In this document: piece after piece, positions 45,200-56,679 of the stretch | Layout: each line of letters opens with the position of its first letter | How positions within the stretch are numbered: position 1 is the stretch's first letter | NCBI GenBank assembly: GCA_013400975.1 | Contig: WBMZ01003284.1 | Span: 1,118-65,117, forward strand | DNA: 64,000 bases | Direction of reading: 5' to 3' | Origin: Atrichornis clamosus | Taxonomy: Eukaryota; Chordata; Aves; Passeriformes; Menuridae | Translations under genes and position numbers: made by a program | The notes under the pieces: model-generated | The model's database searches: none | The model's input: only the letters and a program-made list of their open reading frames with translations | Told to the model about the DNA's origin: nothing

Positions 45200-48100
45200 T
45201 TAGAGATAATTATCTTTGCTGTAAAACATGCTCAGATCTATATGGTAAGATAAAAGCTCACCCATGATATCACTAACTAATACCTTTTTTGAGGGGTAGA
45301 GGCACTAATGCATTAGTTAAAAAAGCAAAACCACAGACGTCATCTCAGATCAAAATATTCACATGCTCCAACGTTAAGCAGCTGATCTTTCATTTTAATC
45401 ATCTAAATAAAAAGAGGTCTGGGCTTCAAAGGGGTTGTTGACACTTGATGCTACCCTGACTGCTATGTCTCTCTTTTGTTTCTTCTCAGACACGTCTCCT
45501 GACACCAAAAACATTCTCTGCTAAATGCGACATATCATCAACTTGTGTATTAGAGTTGAAGTTACCTAAAAATTGCTCATTTAAAGGCATCGGATCTCCC
45601 CATATGATTTTCTTTACTACTTCTGTTTCTCATTGAATAGACACAAATAGAGAATGAAGAAGGCAGATGCGAGGAGGAAAAGGTAATTTTTAGTGGAAAA
45701 TATTTTTGTAGAAATGATGAAGGTGTCCATCATAAGGAGGAAAAGTGAGCTGAATTTTTGATGTATAAACCTGAGATACAGTCCTGCACGTGTCAAATGG
45801 ATATGTCAGGAAAAGTGACAGTGGTATTTTTTCACTTTATGACCCAATCTGATTCTTATCAAAGTCAAATCTGGCCCATAAAGATCATGGACATCAGCTA
45901 CTCGATAGACCTAATAAGGCAGGTTTAATCTCACAGTCTCAAATGCATTTTATCATTGAAGACCTAAAGTACACTTAAAAATGTTGCATATAAAGCAGTG
46001 TAAACCCAAGGTATAATTTGATAAAGCATGCTAGTGCTGGCAAGATCCCCACTATGCAGACAAGATAAATTAACAATGCAGAATTTTGGGGGAGTAGCTG
46101 TGGTGCTAAACCAAAACTATTTAACCCTTAAATACAGGAAAGGCTTGAGTTTGGTACCATATTTGTGCTACTTTTTCACTCAACTCAAGGCCCAAGTTTT
46201 ACATTTAGTTATTATTCCCTTCCTCCAGAGAGACAAACAGGGACAGGCCATCACCATGTGAATTAATGAACCGCTGGCAATAATTACAATTATAGTTGAC
46301 AGTCACACCGCAGTGCTCTACCTACACGTCGTGACACAATGAACAATACCTGAGAGGAAGAATTAAATTCTCCAGAAAGGAAAGAATGTGTTAAAAATCC
46401 ATATGGAAATTTACACTAGGGATAATTTAAAGCAACTGCTAAGATTAAAAAAAAAAAGTATAATCACAAAATGTCCACCAATTAAGCCTCAAGAAAATAT
46501 CCTTTTTTTTTTTTACTTTTGTGTTTCGAGATGCAGAGTTCACCCTAGAGCGCTGAATTTCCATTCATGAGCAGAGCACATACATAATTAATGCAATCTG
46601 CTGTCTGTTATGACTAGAGATGACAGAAATTTATGTGACAGCTACCAAATATGTATATATTTGGTTGTTGTGTATATGGCTGTTAATAGGTTTGACTGTA
46701 CCTAGCATTGATAATATGCCACCAATGTGGAGAAGTTAAACCCATCCCACGTCTTCCAGGCCTGGTGTGTGGTAGGGCTATCCAATTTGAATAGCTCCTT
46801 TATGTTCTTTTTCAAACCAAACGTTTTTATTTTTGTCAATAAACTGTGTCATTTATTATAGTTAAGAAAACTCATGTTGTTTGAGGTCTTTATCAGAGTT
46901 CCTACAAATCAGGTTAATTGGTGATCAACAGAGCTTTTCTGCCTTTAATGAGCCCTGGTAGCCCAAGGCAAGGCCCAGCTCTTGATAAGGGACTTTCCCT
47001 TTCCTTATTCAGGACTCTTTGATCACTTTTTTTTAACTGGGAGAACAACCGCCGGGAATGTCATTGTTTTTTAATTGCCTGATTACCAAATGTTGGAGAT
47101 AAAAGATAGATGTTCTCAATTAATAACATTTACATAGATTAGCATCACTAACAAGCCTCATTAGTAGCTGCTGACTTTTGTTTAGACTGCGTCCCATGTC
47201 AGTTGTGCTCTGATAGTGCACTGGTAACTACGTACTCCATATTAAAATATATTTCTTCCTAACCTCTTTCCATTAATCAAGCTATATATATGACATTTTA
47301 AAGTACAAACAGGCTTTCATTAAAGTTAACTCTTATTTCCTGGAGCATTCAGTGCAAAATTGGATATATGGGAGGCTTTGCATCAAAAAGGCCTTGCCTT
47401 GAGGAACGGGAGTCAGGCCTGAGGTACATTAATGTATTTAGAATAATAAACAAGCCACTGCAGCCAGTTGCTTGTGTTCCTCTGCAACTTGTTTTGCTGA
47501 TTTAGTTATTAATTTTCAACTGTCAGATCATTAGCTTTTGCTGTGCCTCAGTCTACTCATCCATGAACGGTTTACAGTGATACATGTTCTCCTTAAAAGT
47601 GCTTTGAATGAGAGGGCAGAAAATATACTGGTGGCATTCACAACATATTGAATAAATATCTGTAGTGAGAAAATAAATCTCTTTTACACCATTCTGTTGG
47701 TGCAAGTGTTATCCTTGAAATCTGACCTTCTCCTGAGGCTGTTCCTCAGCAAAGCACCTTATCCTAATGATTAAATCATAGATGTCAAGGTCCTTCAGGT
47801 TTGCACTCCTTGGTCCTCACCCTGAGATTGACTTTCCATTGGCCAATGCACAATGTGAGGGCTGTCAGGGTAGCAGGAGAAACCTCCCTCTTCCCTTCAA
47901 GCAAACCCTCATCAAGTTGGCTGTACTTTAAACACACTTGATTTTTGGCAATGAAAATCTATCTGAGAACTTGTGCTTTTCTGCTTCAAGAACAAAACAA
48001 AACACATATCAAGCAAAAGAAAGAAAACAACACAAGGGTACTTTTTAAAAAAAAGAAAAAAGAGCTTAACATGTATAGTTTGCCACAAGGGAAGGGAAAA

Positions 48101-51100
48101 TTATATTTCAACTGAACTGTCAATGAAATCAAGCTAAAAGCTGAAACATCTATAGAATGCCAAATACTTTGGGAGTTAGAGATACACTTCTGCATGTTTT
48201 TGTATGTGTGTGTAGAATTGGAGATACAAACATGTATGGACTTGTGCAGATTTAAAAATGTTTCTATCTATTATTTTGATCAATGGTTCTCTTTTTTTGT
48301 ATTTTCAACACCTATTGCACTGATACACACAAACCCAATACTTTTTACTCCATCTGCTTGAAAATCTCTAGTGTCATGACCTTTGCTTCAATGTTGAAGC
48401 TGATTTCAGGCTTGCATAGAAAAAGTAAGCTCTATAGTTCAGTCAAGCAGCAACAGTAAAGTGCTAAAGCAGAAGCTTTTGTGCTATCGGTGGATGGATT
48501 AAATAAATAAATCAATCAATAGAGAATGTAAACTTTGTTTTCTAAATCTCTCTTTTTCAATAAAAAACCTAAGACACAGACTCATCTACCCTTAGTTTTT
48601 AAGACAGAAATAGTTTTGTTGACTTCCACTGCAACCTGTGGTGTAAAATATTTCTCCCTAGTCAGCAAAGGATATCAAGATGTAAAATCAAACAGAACTC
48701 AGGAGGGATAACGTGTTTATTTGTCACGTTTTCCAGCCTTTTGGTCATGTATGTTTCATTTTAATATTTTTTAAAAGGGAAAATAACCCTGATCTTTGTT
48801 TTATTAATGCACGCATTTCATAGGGCAATATAAAGAATGGAGCACAAAACAAAGACAAGGAAGATTTTGGAAAAAGATATTCCACTTGTGGTTTCACAGC
48901 ATAAGATGTCAAAACTGTGATTGTAGGTATGTACAAGTATTTATTTTTTAATTATCTCTTTTAAGGGAGAAAATGTAATACTAAAATTTCTCGTGTGCAC
49001 AATACCATGACTGTTAAGCATCATCATGCAAAGTGTCAGAGCCCTACATGACAGATGTGTTCAGAGAGTGAAATTCATCTTTGTTTGTTGGGCCAGTGTG
49101 GAGCCTGTGAACCACTGAAACCCTGACACAGGGAGGGACACAGCCCACGGACCCACCACCCCTGGGCCCTTGAACAGCCCGTGATGGCCATCGCTTCCAA
49201 CTCCAGCTGGGTTCAAGCTGTTTTCCCTAGGGAACTGCTTTTGTGCCATTATCTCTCTCCTGGGCTATCTACTCCGCAAATGCAAGTTGTCATTATTTAT
49301 ACTTTAGTTCTTCCTTGCTTTTCTTTTTCAAACTTTCACGCTTTATTGTGACCAACAGAAAAGAAAAATAAGTAGAGAGGAAGGTGAGTCTAAATAAGCA
49401 AGCCAGGTATTTTTCTATCCTTACTTTTTGAGACCAGGTAATTCCAGCAAGTAATTCCAGCATTCTGGTCCTCCAAATTCTTTGATTCATGTTCAGCCAA
49501 CCAGAATATTTTCTCTCTTGACAAGGTATAATTTCAATGGAGCTGTGTTTTGTCTCCGTATGATGCACTTCATATTTTTCATGATTTTGCATCCCTCATA
49601 CAAGACTCCGTCAATTAAAATTATAGCCACTTATGTGGGACAATAAGTGACTATGAGGGAAGGGATTTGTGGAGAGAATTTACAACCTCTAATTCAGCTC
49701 CAGGGATGTGCTCCAGCACAGCTACCCTGCGTCAGCTGTGCCAGGTAATTTGCTGGAACACTCCACTGAGGCTTCAGCCTGTTGATTGCCTGATGTATAA
49801 GAGGCCTCAGACTGGGTCATACTCAACAATTAGTTTTAGTAAAAAATTGGGAATATTTCTTTCAACATTTGTTTCAAACTATATTACACGCTTCCATATT
49901 GCAAGGGTTAGAACACGCAGAAAGAGGGAAGCTTAAATAGAATGCTAAAGGCATTAAATCACTGTTGTGGTTGAAACAAAACATTGGAGATTTACCTAAG
50001 ATCATGTTGTTTGTCGCATTGCAATAAACCTTTACATCTGTCCTTAAGTACTGACGCAAATCCTATTTAGATCTTGACCTTCAGATGCAGAAGAAAAAAC
50101 CCCAAACAAATGTTTATCACCTAGATCTAATCTTGTCCGCGTTTTCTCCTTAGCTAGTAGAATATTCTAAAAAGAAACAGATGGTTTTAACCATCTTTCC
50201 AGTACCAAAATATAAAACTGGTTTAATTAGTGTGCAGGCAGTCATGGCCACGCACTGCATGTGCAGCTCCCCGCAGTATCTTCTTTCCTCTGTCAGCGAA
50301 GCACTGCTGAAATCCTCCCATTCCCATTGCTCCCATAAACCTTTAGCTCAGATCTTCGATTGACATAAATCAGAAAAGCTCCACTGAGTTGGAAGGAGTT
50401 GTGCCAATTTGTTGAAGTTGAGGTTCCGTGCTCATGTCTTAATTTTTGTTTATTATTTTTTCCCCCTGCCAAATGTATTAAAAAAATACGGGAAGATAGA
50501 GGAAATTCCAAATGTGGTAGCATTCATTCATGCTTTGGCCCCTTCCACAAATATAAATATACCAGAATGGGTTTTTTCCCCCGAACGCTGTTCTCCTTTA
50601 CATATGGACTTTTAAATAAAACAGGAGATTTGCTAATGAAATAATGCAATTAGAAGCATATTCTTACAGAATTTACAAAAAGAAGAACAGCAAAGATGAC
50701 AGATTTAAATAAAATAGCTTTTGTAATTGCATTTTCCTTCACAGTATTTTATCCTTTTCTGGTTTCTATGGAAATTACAACTCTTTTTTTTTTTTTCCCC
50801 CCACCAAAACAAACTGTTCCTGTTTAAACCTCACGCCGATTCAGGGCAGCTTACTGGATAAGGCAGCCAGAGATCACCGACAGGCCCTGGGCTTGAACCA
50901 ACTCCAGGTTACAACCTAATTGGCTTCTTCATCTAAGCTCCGTGTCTCCAGGTCGGGCCATGGACGGCTGCCAAGGCATTAGGGAAACTTGCAGCGGAGT
51001 TGCGTGGCCTTGAGAGAGACAACTTCACTTACAAGCTGTGCCTGGCCTGACCCTGATCCTTCCCTTGCACGAATATCCTCTGCCTGGTTAAAAGAAGAAA

Positions 51101-51430
51101 GAAAATCCACCCTCTCCCCATATCAAAGCCGTCATTCCTCTTTGCTTTGCAAGGCATCCGGGCAAGGAAGAGGAATAAAAAAGATGGGTTTGGTTTGTTT
51201 GTTTGCTTTTAATTTGAATAAGGAGGAGAACTCAGGGAAAAAGTAATAGAGGTTGAATCAAATTGGTGGAAAAATGTTTATGTAGTGGGTTTGAGGCAAC
51301 TGGACCCACATGATCAAAGATTTATGATTTCTAGAAAAGAACAGGTCTAAGAAGTGAGCACATCCAGAGCCATCTCATTATCTCAGCTGGAGGAGATTAT
51401 TCTTATTATTCAATTAGAACAAACAAACAA
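45200..51430. other. AT-rich non-coding DNA without a recognised gene
   Basis: No gene recognised. The part at 46840-47260 is repeat-free and motif-rich (GGTTAATTGGTGATCAAC, TTTGATCAC, ATTAGCATCACTAAC) and may be another regulatory element. An isolated GC-richer block lies at about 49090-49260, without CpG enrichment or identifiable element. Confidence 0.5.
46645..46664. repeat. Perfect 8-bp inverted repeat
   Basis: CCAAATAT and ATATTTGG flank a 4-base GTAT loop. It could fold into a small hairpin or be a dyad-symmetric binding site. It is followed by TA/TG-rich sequence. Confidence 0.7.
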
Positions 51431-51436
51431 AAATGA

Positions 51437-51494
51437 AATCATAGAATCATTAAGGTTGGAAAAGATCTCTAAGATATCCAACCACTAACCTACA
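51437..51494 (-). mobile_element. CR1 LINE 3' tail fragment (antisense)
   Basis: ATCATAGAATCATTAAGG then TTGGAAAAGATCTCTAAGATATCCAACCACTAACC follows the antisense wording of the avian CR1 3' end. Only about 60 bases of the 3' terminus are left, a typical extreme 5' truncation. Confidence 0.85.
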
Positions 51495-54154
51495 ATAATT
51501 CAATAATTCTTCATCTTAAATTAAACTATATTTGGGCTGCATCCATCACGGAACTGGTTTCAATGGAGAGCAGAGTTCAAAACTTAACGCCAGAGGATTG
51601 AAATGAGGAGAAAAAAAGGTGTCAGAAGGGAGGTACCTACACTAGGCAATGTCTTTTTTAGAAATCAGATTTTTAAAATTAAGTCCCCAGTCATATTTCT
51701 CTGCTTTATTCACTGTTTCTCCTAATAAATAGTTATCCAATGAGGTCTTTCCATGTTTCTTCATGGAAGGGCTCTCTTTTAAAAATCTTCTACTGTTTTT
51801 GGCTCTGTACACTAAATAAGTAGATTAATTTCTCCAGCAAATTGGTATACAATTTAAACCTGATTATAATATAGGTTTATTAGACACATTTGGGGTTTTT
51901 TTCCTTTAAATGTCCGTCAAAGACTATTTTTAATAAAGACTATGTACTTGTGTGGGAATAGGTTTGCAGTCAAAAATATTTTTTTCTATAGAAGTGTAAA
52001 ATATAACAATAAAACAAACTTTTGAAGTTGAAATTTTAAAATTCTATTCTCAAAGAGTGATTTTTAAGAAGATTTTTGTGTTTTATATTTGAGTGGGAAA
52101 AAAGTGCAAAAGAATGTTAGTGACTTTTTTTCCCATATTTTTAACTTTTTTTTTTCCCAGAACTCTTTTTGCTGCTTCTGAATTTTAATGTATTTTCTGG
52201 CTCTTGGAAAGCGGCCAGAGGAATGAGGAAGATATGGTTTAGTCAGAATATAATTTTTCCAAACTGAGGGAATATACTGAAATTTATGGAGTGGACAAAT
52301 AAAGATGAATAAAAAAGTAACTAAGTGGAGCCACCTCTGTTCCTTCAAATAAACACCACTAAACCCACCAAATAAAAACAAAACAAAAAAGCCAAACCAC
52401 AAGTAATTGTTAAAAAACAAATATCAAAAAGGGGAGGAGACTTTTTAAGGTATTTTTACAGTTATAAATTGCAGTACTTGAGCTATGGTGACCAGTATTT
52501 TGGAAATAAAAAGTTTAATTAAGCCATGAACGGGGTTCCCATTTTGTGCTTTTTGTGAATACTCTTTTCCTCCCCTCCAGCATTCTTTCCTTGCACCTCT
52601 TTTGCTTTCCACTGCTTCTAATGACAGAGATGTTCAGTTATGCAGGGTCAGATGTGTCTTGATTTAACCAGTTTATCCTGGCACATGGAGCAAGACCCCA
52701 CCAATTCATCCCCTGGGGCAGCCCCTATCACTCCTGTCCCGTGAGACCATCAGGATAGGTGAGATGGACATGGAGGTCCTGGCAGTCGGTCCAGTTGTCC
52801 TCCCAAAGATTGGCATAGCTGGAAATAAAAGCCAATAATTTTGGTAGCATTGGCATCACGTGGAAGTCCTATCTGCTGGATCCCAGCCCTGATCTCTGCA
52901 CCAGCTGAGAGGTGAGTTAGGCTCTATAAATCCCTGCTTTGCCTAGAAACTGAGAATGAAGAAAATTCTCAGATTGGTAACTGTGAGTGAGGAATTTCTG
53001 CCATGACTCTGTTCCATAAGAATCCTCGCGGAAGACACCAACAGGACAATTCAAGTCAAAAATTGACTTGCAGGTAGCGGGTGCCTCTTACAGTCCTTAA
53101 TCCCATTATCAGCCAGGTTTGGCACCTCAGCCCCGTGCCCTTGGCACAGGCAGACTCTGACAGCACTGCCAGGTGCATGTGCCACGGGCTAAGAGTCATC
53201 TGTCATCCACTCCCCTGGAATCAGACAGAAATTATCTTCTGTTACATTTTGAATCTGTTGTTTGCTAAAATCAGTCACGCTTCTGGGCTGGGAATTTTTT
53301 GAGTTCTGTTAGGAATACTTTTTGAGTCATTTTGCATCATCTGCAATTTCTGATGCATTCAAAAACTACATTAGGTCCCCAGAGCAAAACCTCTCTGTCA
53401 ATACACCTCATCTGACAGCAATCGTGGAAGAAAGCTTTAAAACTCAAGCACTAGTTTTGAATGTTGGAAAAAGCTGTGCAAGAGATAAGAAAAGAGGAGA
53501 TAACTGGTAGTTCTCTTAAAAGTGCTTCATGTCACCCTGAAAACCTCTTGAATATTTTATAAAAGAAAGAAAAAACATGGCATGAATCAATTCAAATTAA
53601 ATACCATAGAAAACATTTTCTAGATAAATCAGAATGCCTCTTATATAAATTTGAACACTCAAATGAATTTTTCCATTGTGTGTTTTTCACCATATGAGTG
53701 GGTATAAAATGCTCCATGGATACTCCTGTCATCTTTTTCTATCACATTGCAAATATATTTATGCAAGAGCCTTTTCCTACAATGAAAATAAATAGCGAAT
53801 GTTCTTTTCTACTCACCACGTTATGCATTTTAGAAACTTCCAGAAATAAGTCAGAACAGCAATATTTATATAGTAAGGCCTGGCATATTTGTGTATATTA
53901 GGTAAACATGGTTATTTGGAACCAAGCTGTGCCTGTATGGTTTCTTCATGCTGTTTTGTTGTCTAGAGGCACAACGAGGCCAATTTTTTAGAAGAAAAAT
54001 GTGCCATATAATTGCCACTTTGTGATGCATTCAGCTAAAATTATGGAAAAAAAAGAATCTTGGTTCCCCCTTTGATGCATTGTGCTGTTGTTCCACTCTA
54101 GCTTTTACCAGCTCCCCGATGCCACTGTCCTGTTCAGTAGGAGAAAATACCTGA

Positions 54155-54194
54155 ATTACATACACAAGTGCACACACATACACACACACGCATA
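54155..54194 (+). repeat. CA dinucleotide repeat
   Basis: ACATACACAAGTG then CACACACATA and CACACACACGCATAC. Decayed CA microsatellite. Confidence 0.8.
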
Positions 54195-55781
54195 CTGATA
54201 AGGTCTGTCTAACCCCTGGCTTGAGCACACAGCTCAAAAATTGCCACAGAGAAAAGGATATATTTGTTTGAAGGGGAAGAAAAGCAACACTGTTAAGAAA
54301 GGTGCGAGTTGACATGGTAAATAAAAGCAACAGAAGTGAAGGCACAGTTGGAGCAGGAAATAGTTGGGAGATGTGATTCAGCACTTAGGCTGGGAGATTA
54401 TGTTTAGCATGAAGAATGAAAAATGTAAGGCAGCTCCTCCTGCTGTATATTCATTCTAATATGGCAAAAATGAGGGACCAAGCTCATTTGATAACAACGC
54501 CACGACAGGAAATGCTGTGTAGTCCCAAGTTTTCACATATTGCCATTACAGCTGTGGGAAAACTAAACGAGTGTATTACTGCTGCAGTGAATCACTCCAC
54601 AGACCCACACAAGGCTCTGTGGCACCAGGATGATATTTTAAAAGGGTGCAATTACATTTTCTGTAAAGACAAAGATGGCCCTTTGGAAAACACCAAGCAC
54701 GGCTTTTGTTTGACATTGTCACAACAGAAACGCAACAGCGAGAACCTCTACCCACTGTAGACAGTTCATTTATGCAAGAAGAAAATAGGAGTAATGCTCA
54801 TAGATTTATGCTCAACATCAAAGAAAATTCAGGTTCAGGCCAGCACAGAGGCAAAATTGCTGAAAATCTGTTCGTCATGGAGAGGTTATCCCTGCAATGC
54901 TGCCAAAAGCAGGAAAACATGGTGTTACCTGTGATGCGATTGCCATCGGAGTGAAGGAGTGGAGGTACCTTGGTCACGCCACTATTTCTGTAAAAACGTT
55001 TTGTGTAATGTCTGGTGGTTTTTCTTCTCTCTTTTTCTGGCTTCTTCACCACTCTCCTTTGCAGATCACGCTGGGAAATATATTCCATGTATTCCCAAAA
55101 ATGGCACGGGAATTCCAGTGCATGCATTTTATTCCAGCAGGATGTTCTCTACCTGTCGACTAAAAATTAAGAAAATATGTGTAAACCTGGAAATGTCACT
55201 GAGTTTTTGACATTTTGTTTCTTCCTGCTTTGGGATGAAAATGCAGAATTTCAAATCTTTTTAAAAATGGATGCCTTGTAGATATTTACCTTTGAAGGCA
55301 TCAACACAACCATCTTAAAACAATTGCTGAAACAAAACTTTATTGGAAGCATCCTTTGAATATTTCATGTTTAGAACAGAATATCCTTTAAATTCAATAT
55401 ATTTGAATATTTGAAAATTCCTGATTGAAAACGTAACATTTTTATTTCATAATTCTTGAAAATTTTCAAGCAGATATGTTGATATGGCATCATCTCATTA
55501 AAGTGCTAAAGGAAAAGAAAGCTCTGCATGTGGCATCATATGCCAGAGGATATGTAATTTAAAACCGAAATATTACCATTTAATCAGAATGGTGAAGTCC
55601 AAGTGAAACAGGAAAATCTGACAGATGATACATAAATAAGAATAAAATGAAGTATGATTCCATTTTATAACCAGTCATCAGCACTGTTGACAGAGCTGGT
55701 AAAACTCACAAGCTGGTTCAGCTGAAATGAAATGACATTCTTCGCGTGATTTTTTTTCTGAGTTTGTGCGGTAAGTTATAT

Positions 55782-55810
55782 GAATTTAATTTCATATGAA
55801 AATTAAATTC
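55782..55810. repeat. AT-rich near-perfect inverted repeat
   Basis: GAATTTAATTTCAT and ATGAAAATTAAATTC are reverse complements except for one extra A in the right arm, and they abut without a loop. The dyad holds TTAAT/ATTAA cores. Confidence 0.7.
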
Positions 55811-56610
55811 CCCTGAGTCCAGAATCCTGCTCAAAACGCATACTCCTCTCTTGTCACAAGACACAAAGACATGAAAGATCATCAGACTAGTTTCAACAAC
55901 TGGAAATTTTTACTGATGGCTGGACTCTGACCACAAAAAAAATATATCAATGAACATTTCTAAAGGAAGAACTAATCTTTAATAAACAGAGATTTTTAAA
56001 AATTCTCTAATTATCTGCAATTTTCCAAATGTGTGAAATTGAGAACACCTTCAACTCCTTGCCATTGGACAGAAGGAGTAGCCATATTTTAATTTTGTAG
56101 GGAGAATGATTTGAGCTGTCTCCCAGTAGTTTCACAACCCACTTTACATCAGCCACATCAAGGAAAAGTTACGCTCAAATTATTTTTCATATTTGAAGAG
56201 ACAAGGTTTATGATACCCCTTGTTCACAGGTGGTCAGTTCAAGGACTCATTAAAAGTTATACAAGTTTCCTGTTGATAAATATGTGGGAATTATAGCCAA
56301 ACTGTCTTAAGAAGTCACAGCCATTAAAGAACATGTGCAGCATTAAAGGGAAATAACAAATTATTATTTAATGAGATGACTAGTCTTGCTATTGTTGCTT
56401 TATTTTCAAGCAACACTGAAACGGGCTCCCTGGTGTTTGTAGTTTCTGGCTATCTTTTTTTTTCCTCCTTATTATTAATTCCTTTTTCTCCATGCTAATC
56501 AGCCAAAGCACTGTGTGTTTGGAAGACTGATTTTGATACTCCATTCCCTTTGGATTTCAGGGTTACTTGTCAGCCCAGCCAAAAACTTCAGCAGTAGGTA
56601 AAGCCAAGGG

Positions 56611-56672
56611 CGTTCCTCGTGACCACCGCGACACCGCTCACGCGCGGGGTTTATGCGGCCGCCACACCTCCG
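56611..56672. promoter_or_regulatory. Isolated CpG micro-cluster
   Basis: Eleven CpG dinucleotides lie in 62 bases, including CGCGCGGGG and a GCGGCCGC (NotI) site, inside the CpG-poor AT-rich half. It is too short for a standard CpG island. It may be the core of a conserved regulatory element or a recent insertion; no flanking repeat is seen. Confidence 0.5.
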
Positions 56673-56679
56673 GGTCAGA

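Larger units (their letters stand above)
51500..56600. other. AT-rich non-coding DNA without a recognised gene
   Basis: No gene recognised. The 114-codon frame at 54416-54760 is the longest plausible-looking one, but it has no homologue I know and lies in a repeat-free stretch that could equally be a conserved non-coding element. T-rich (52060-52160) and A-rich (52360-52440) low-complexity parts occur. Confidence 0.5.

Noticed and set aside
48003..48060. A-rich tract as a retroposon tail
   Set aside because: No LINE or SINE body is visible next to it; simple low-complexity DNA is enough to explain it.
49090..49260. Isolated GC-richer block as a possible LTR fragment
   Set aside because: No TG..CA ends, target-site duplication or polyadenylation signal in the right order could be seen, so no element is called.
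54416..54760. 114-codon frame in AT-rich DNA
   Set aside because: Looks more protein-like than most, but no homologue or domain is known to me and no splice or promoter context supports it. It may be a conserved non-coding stretch.
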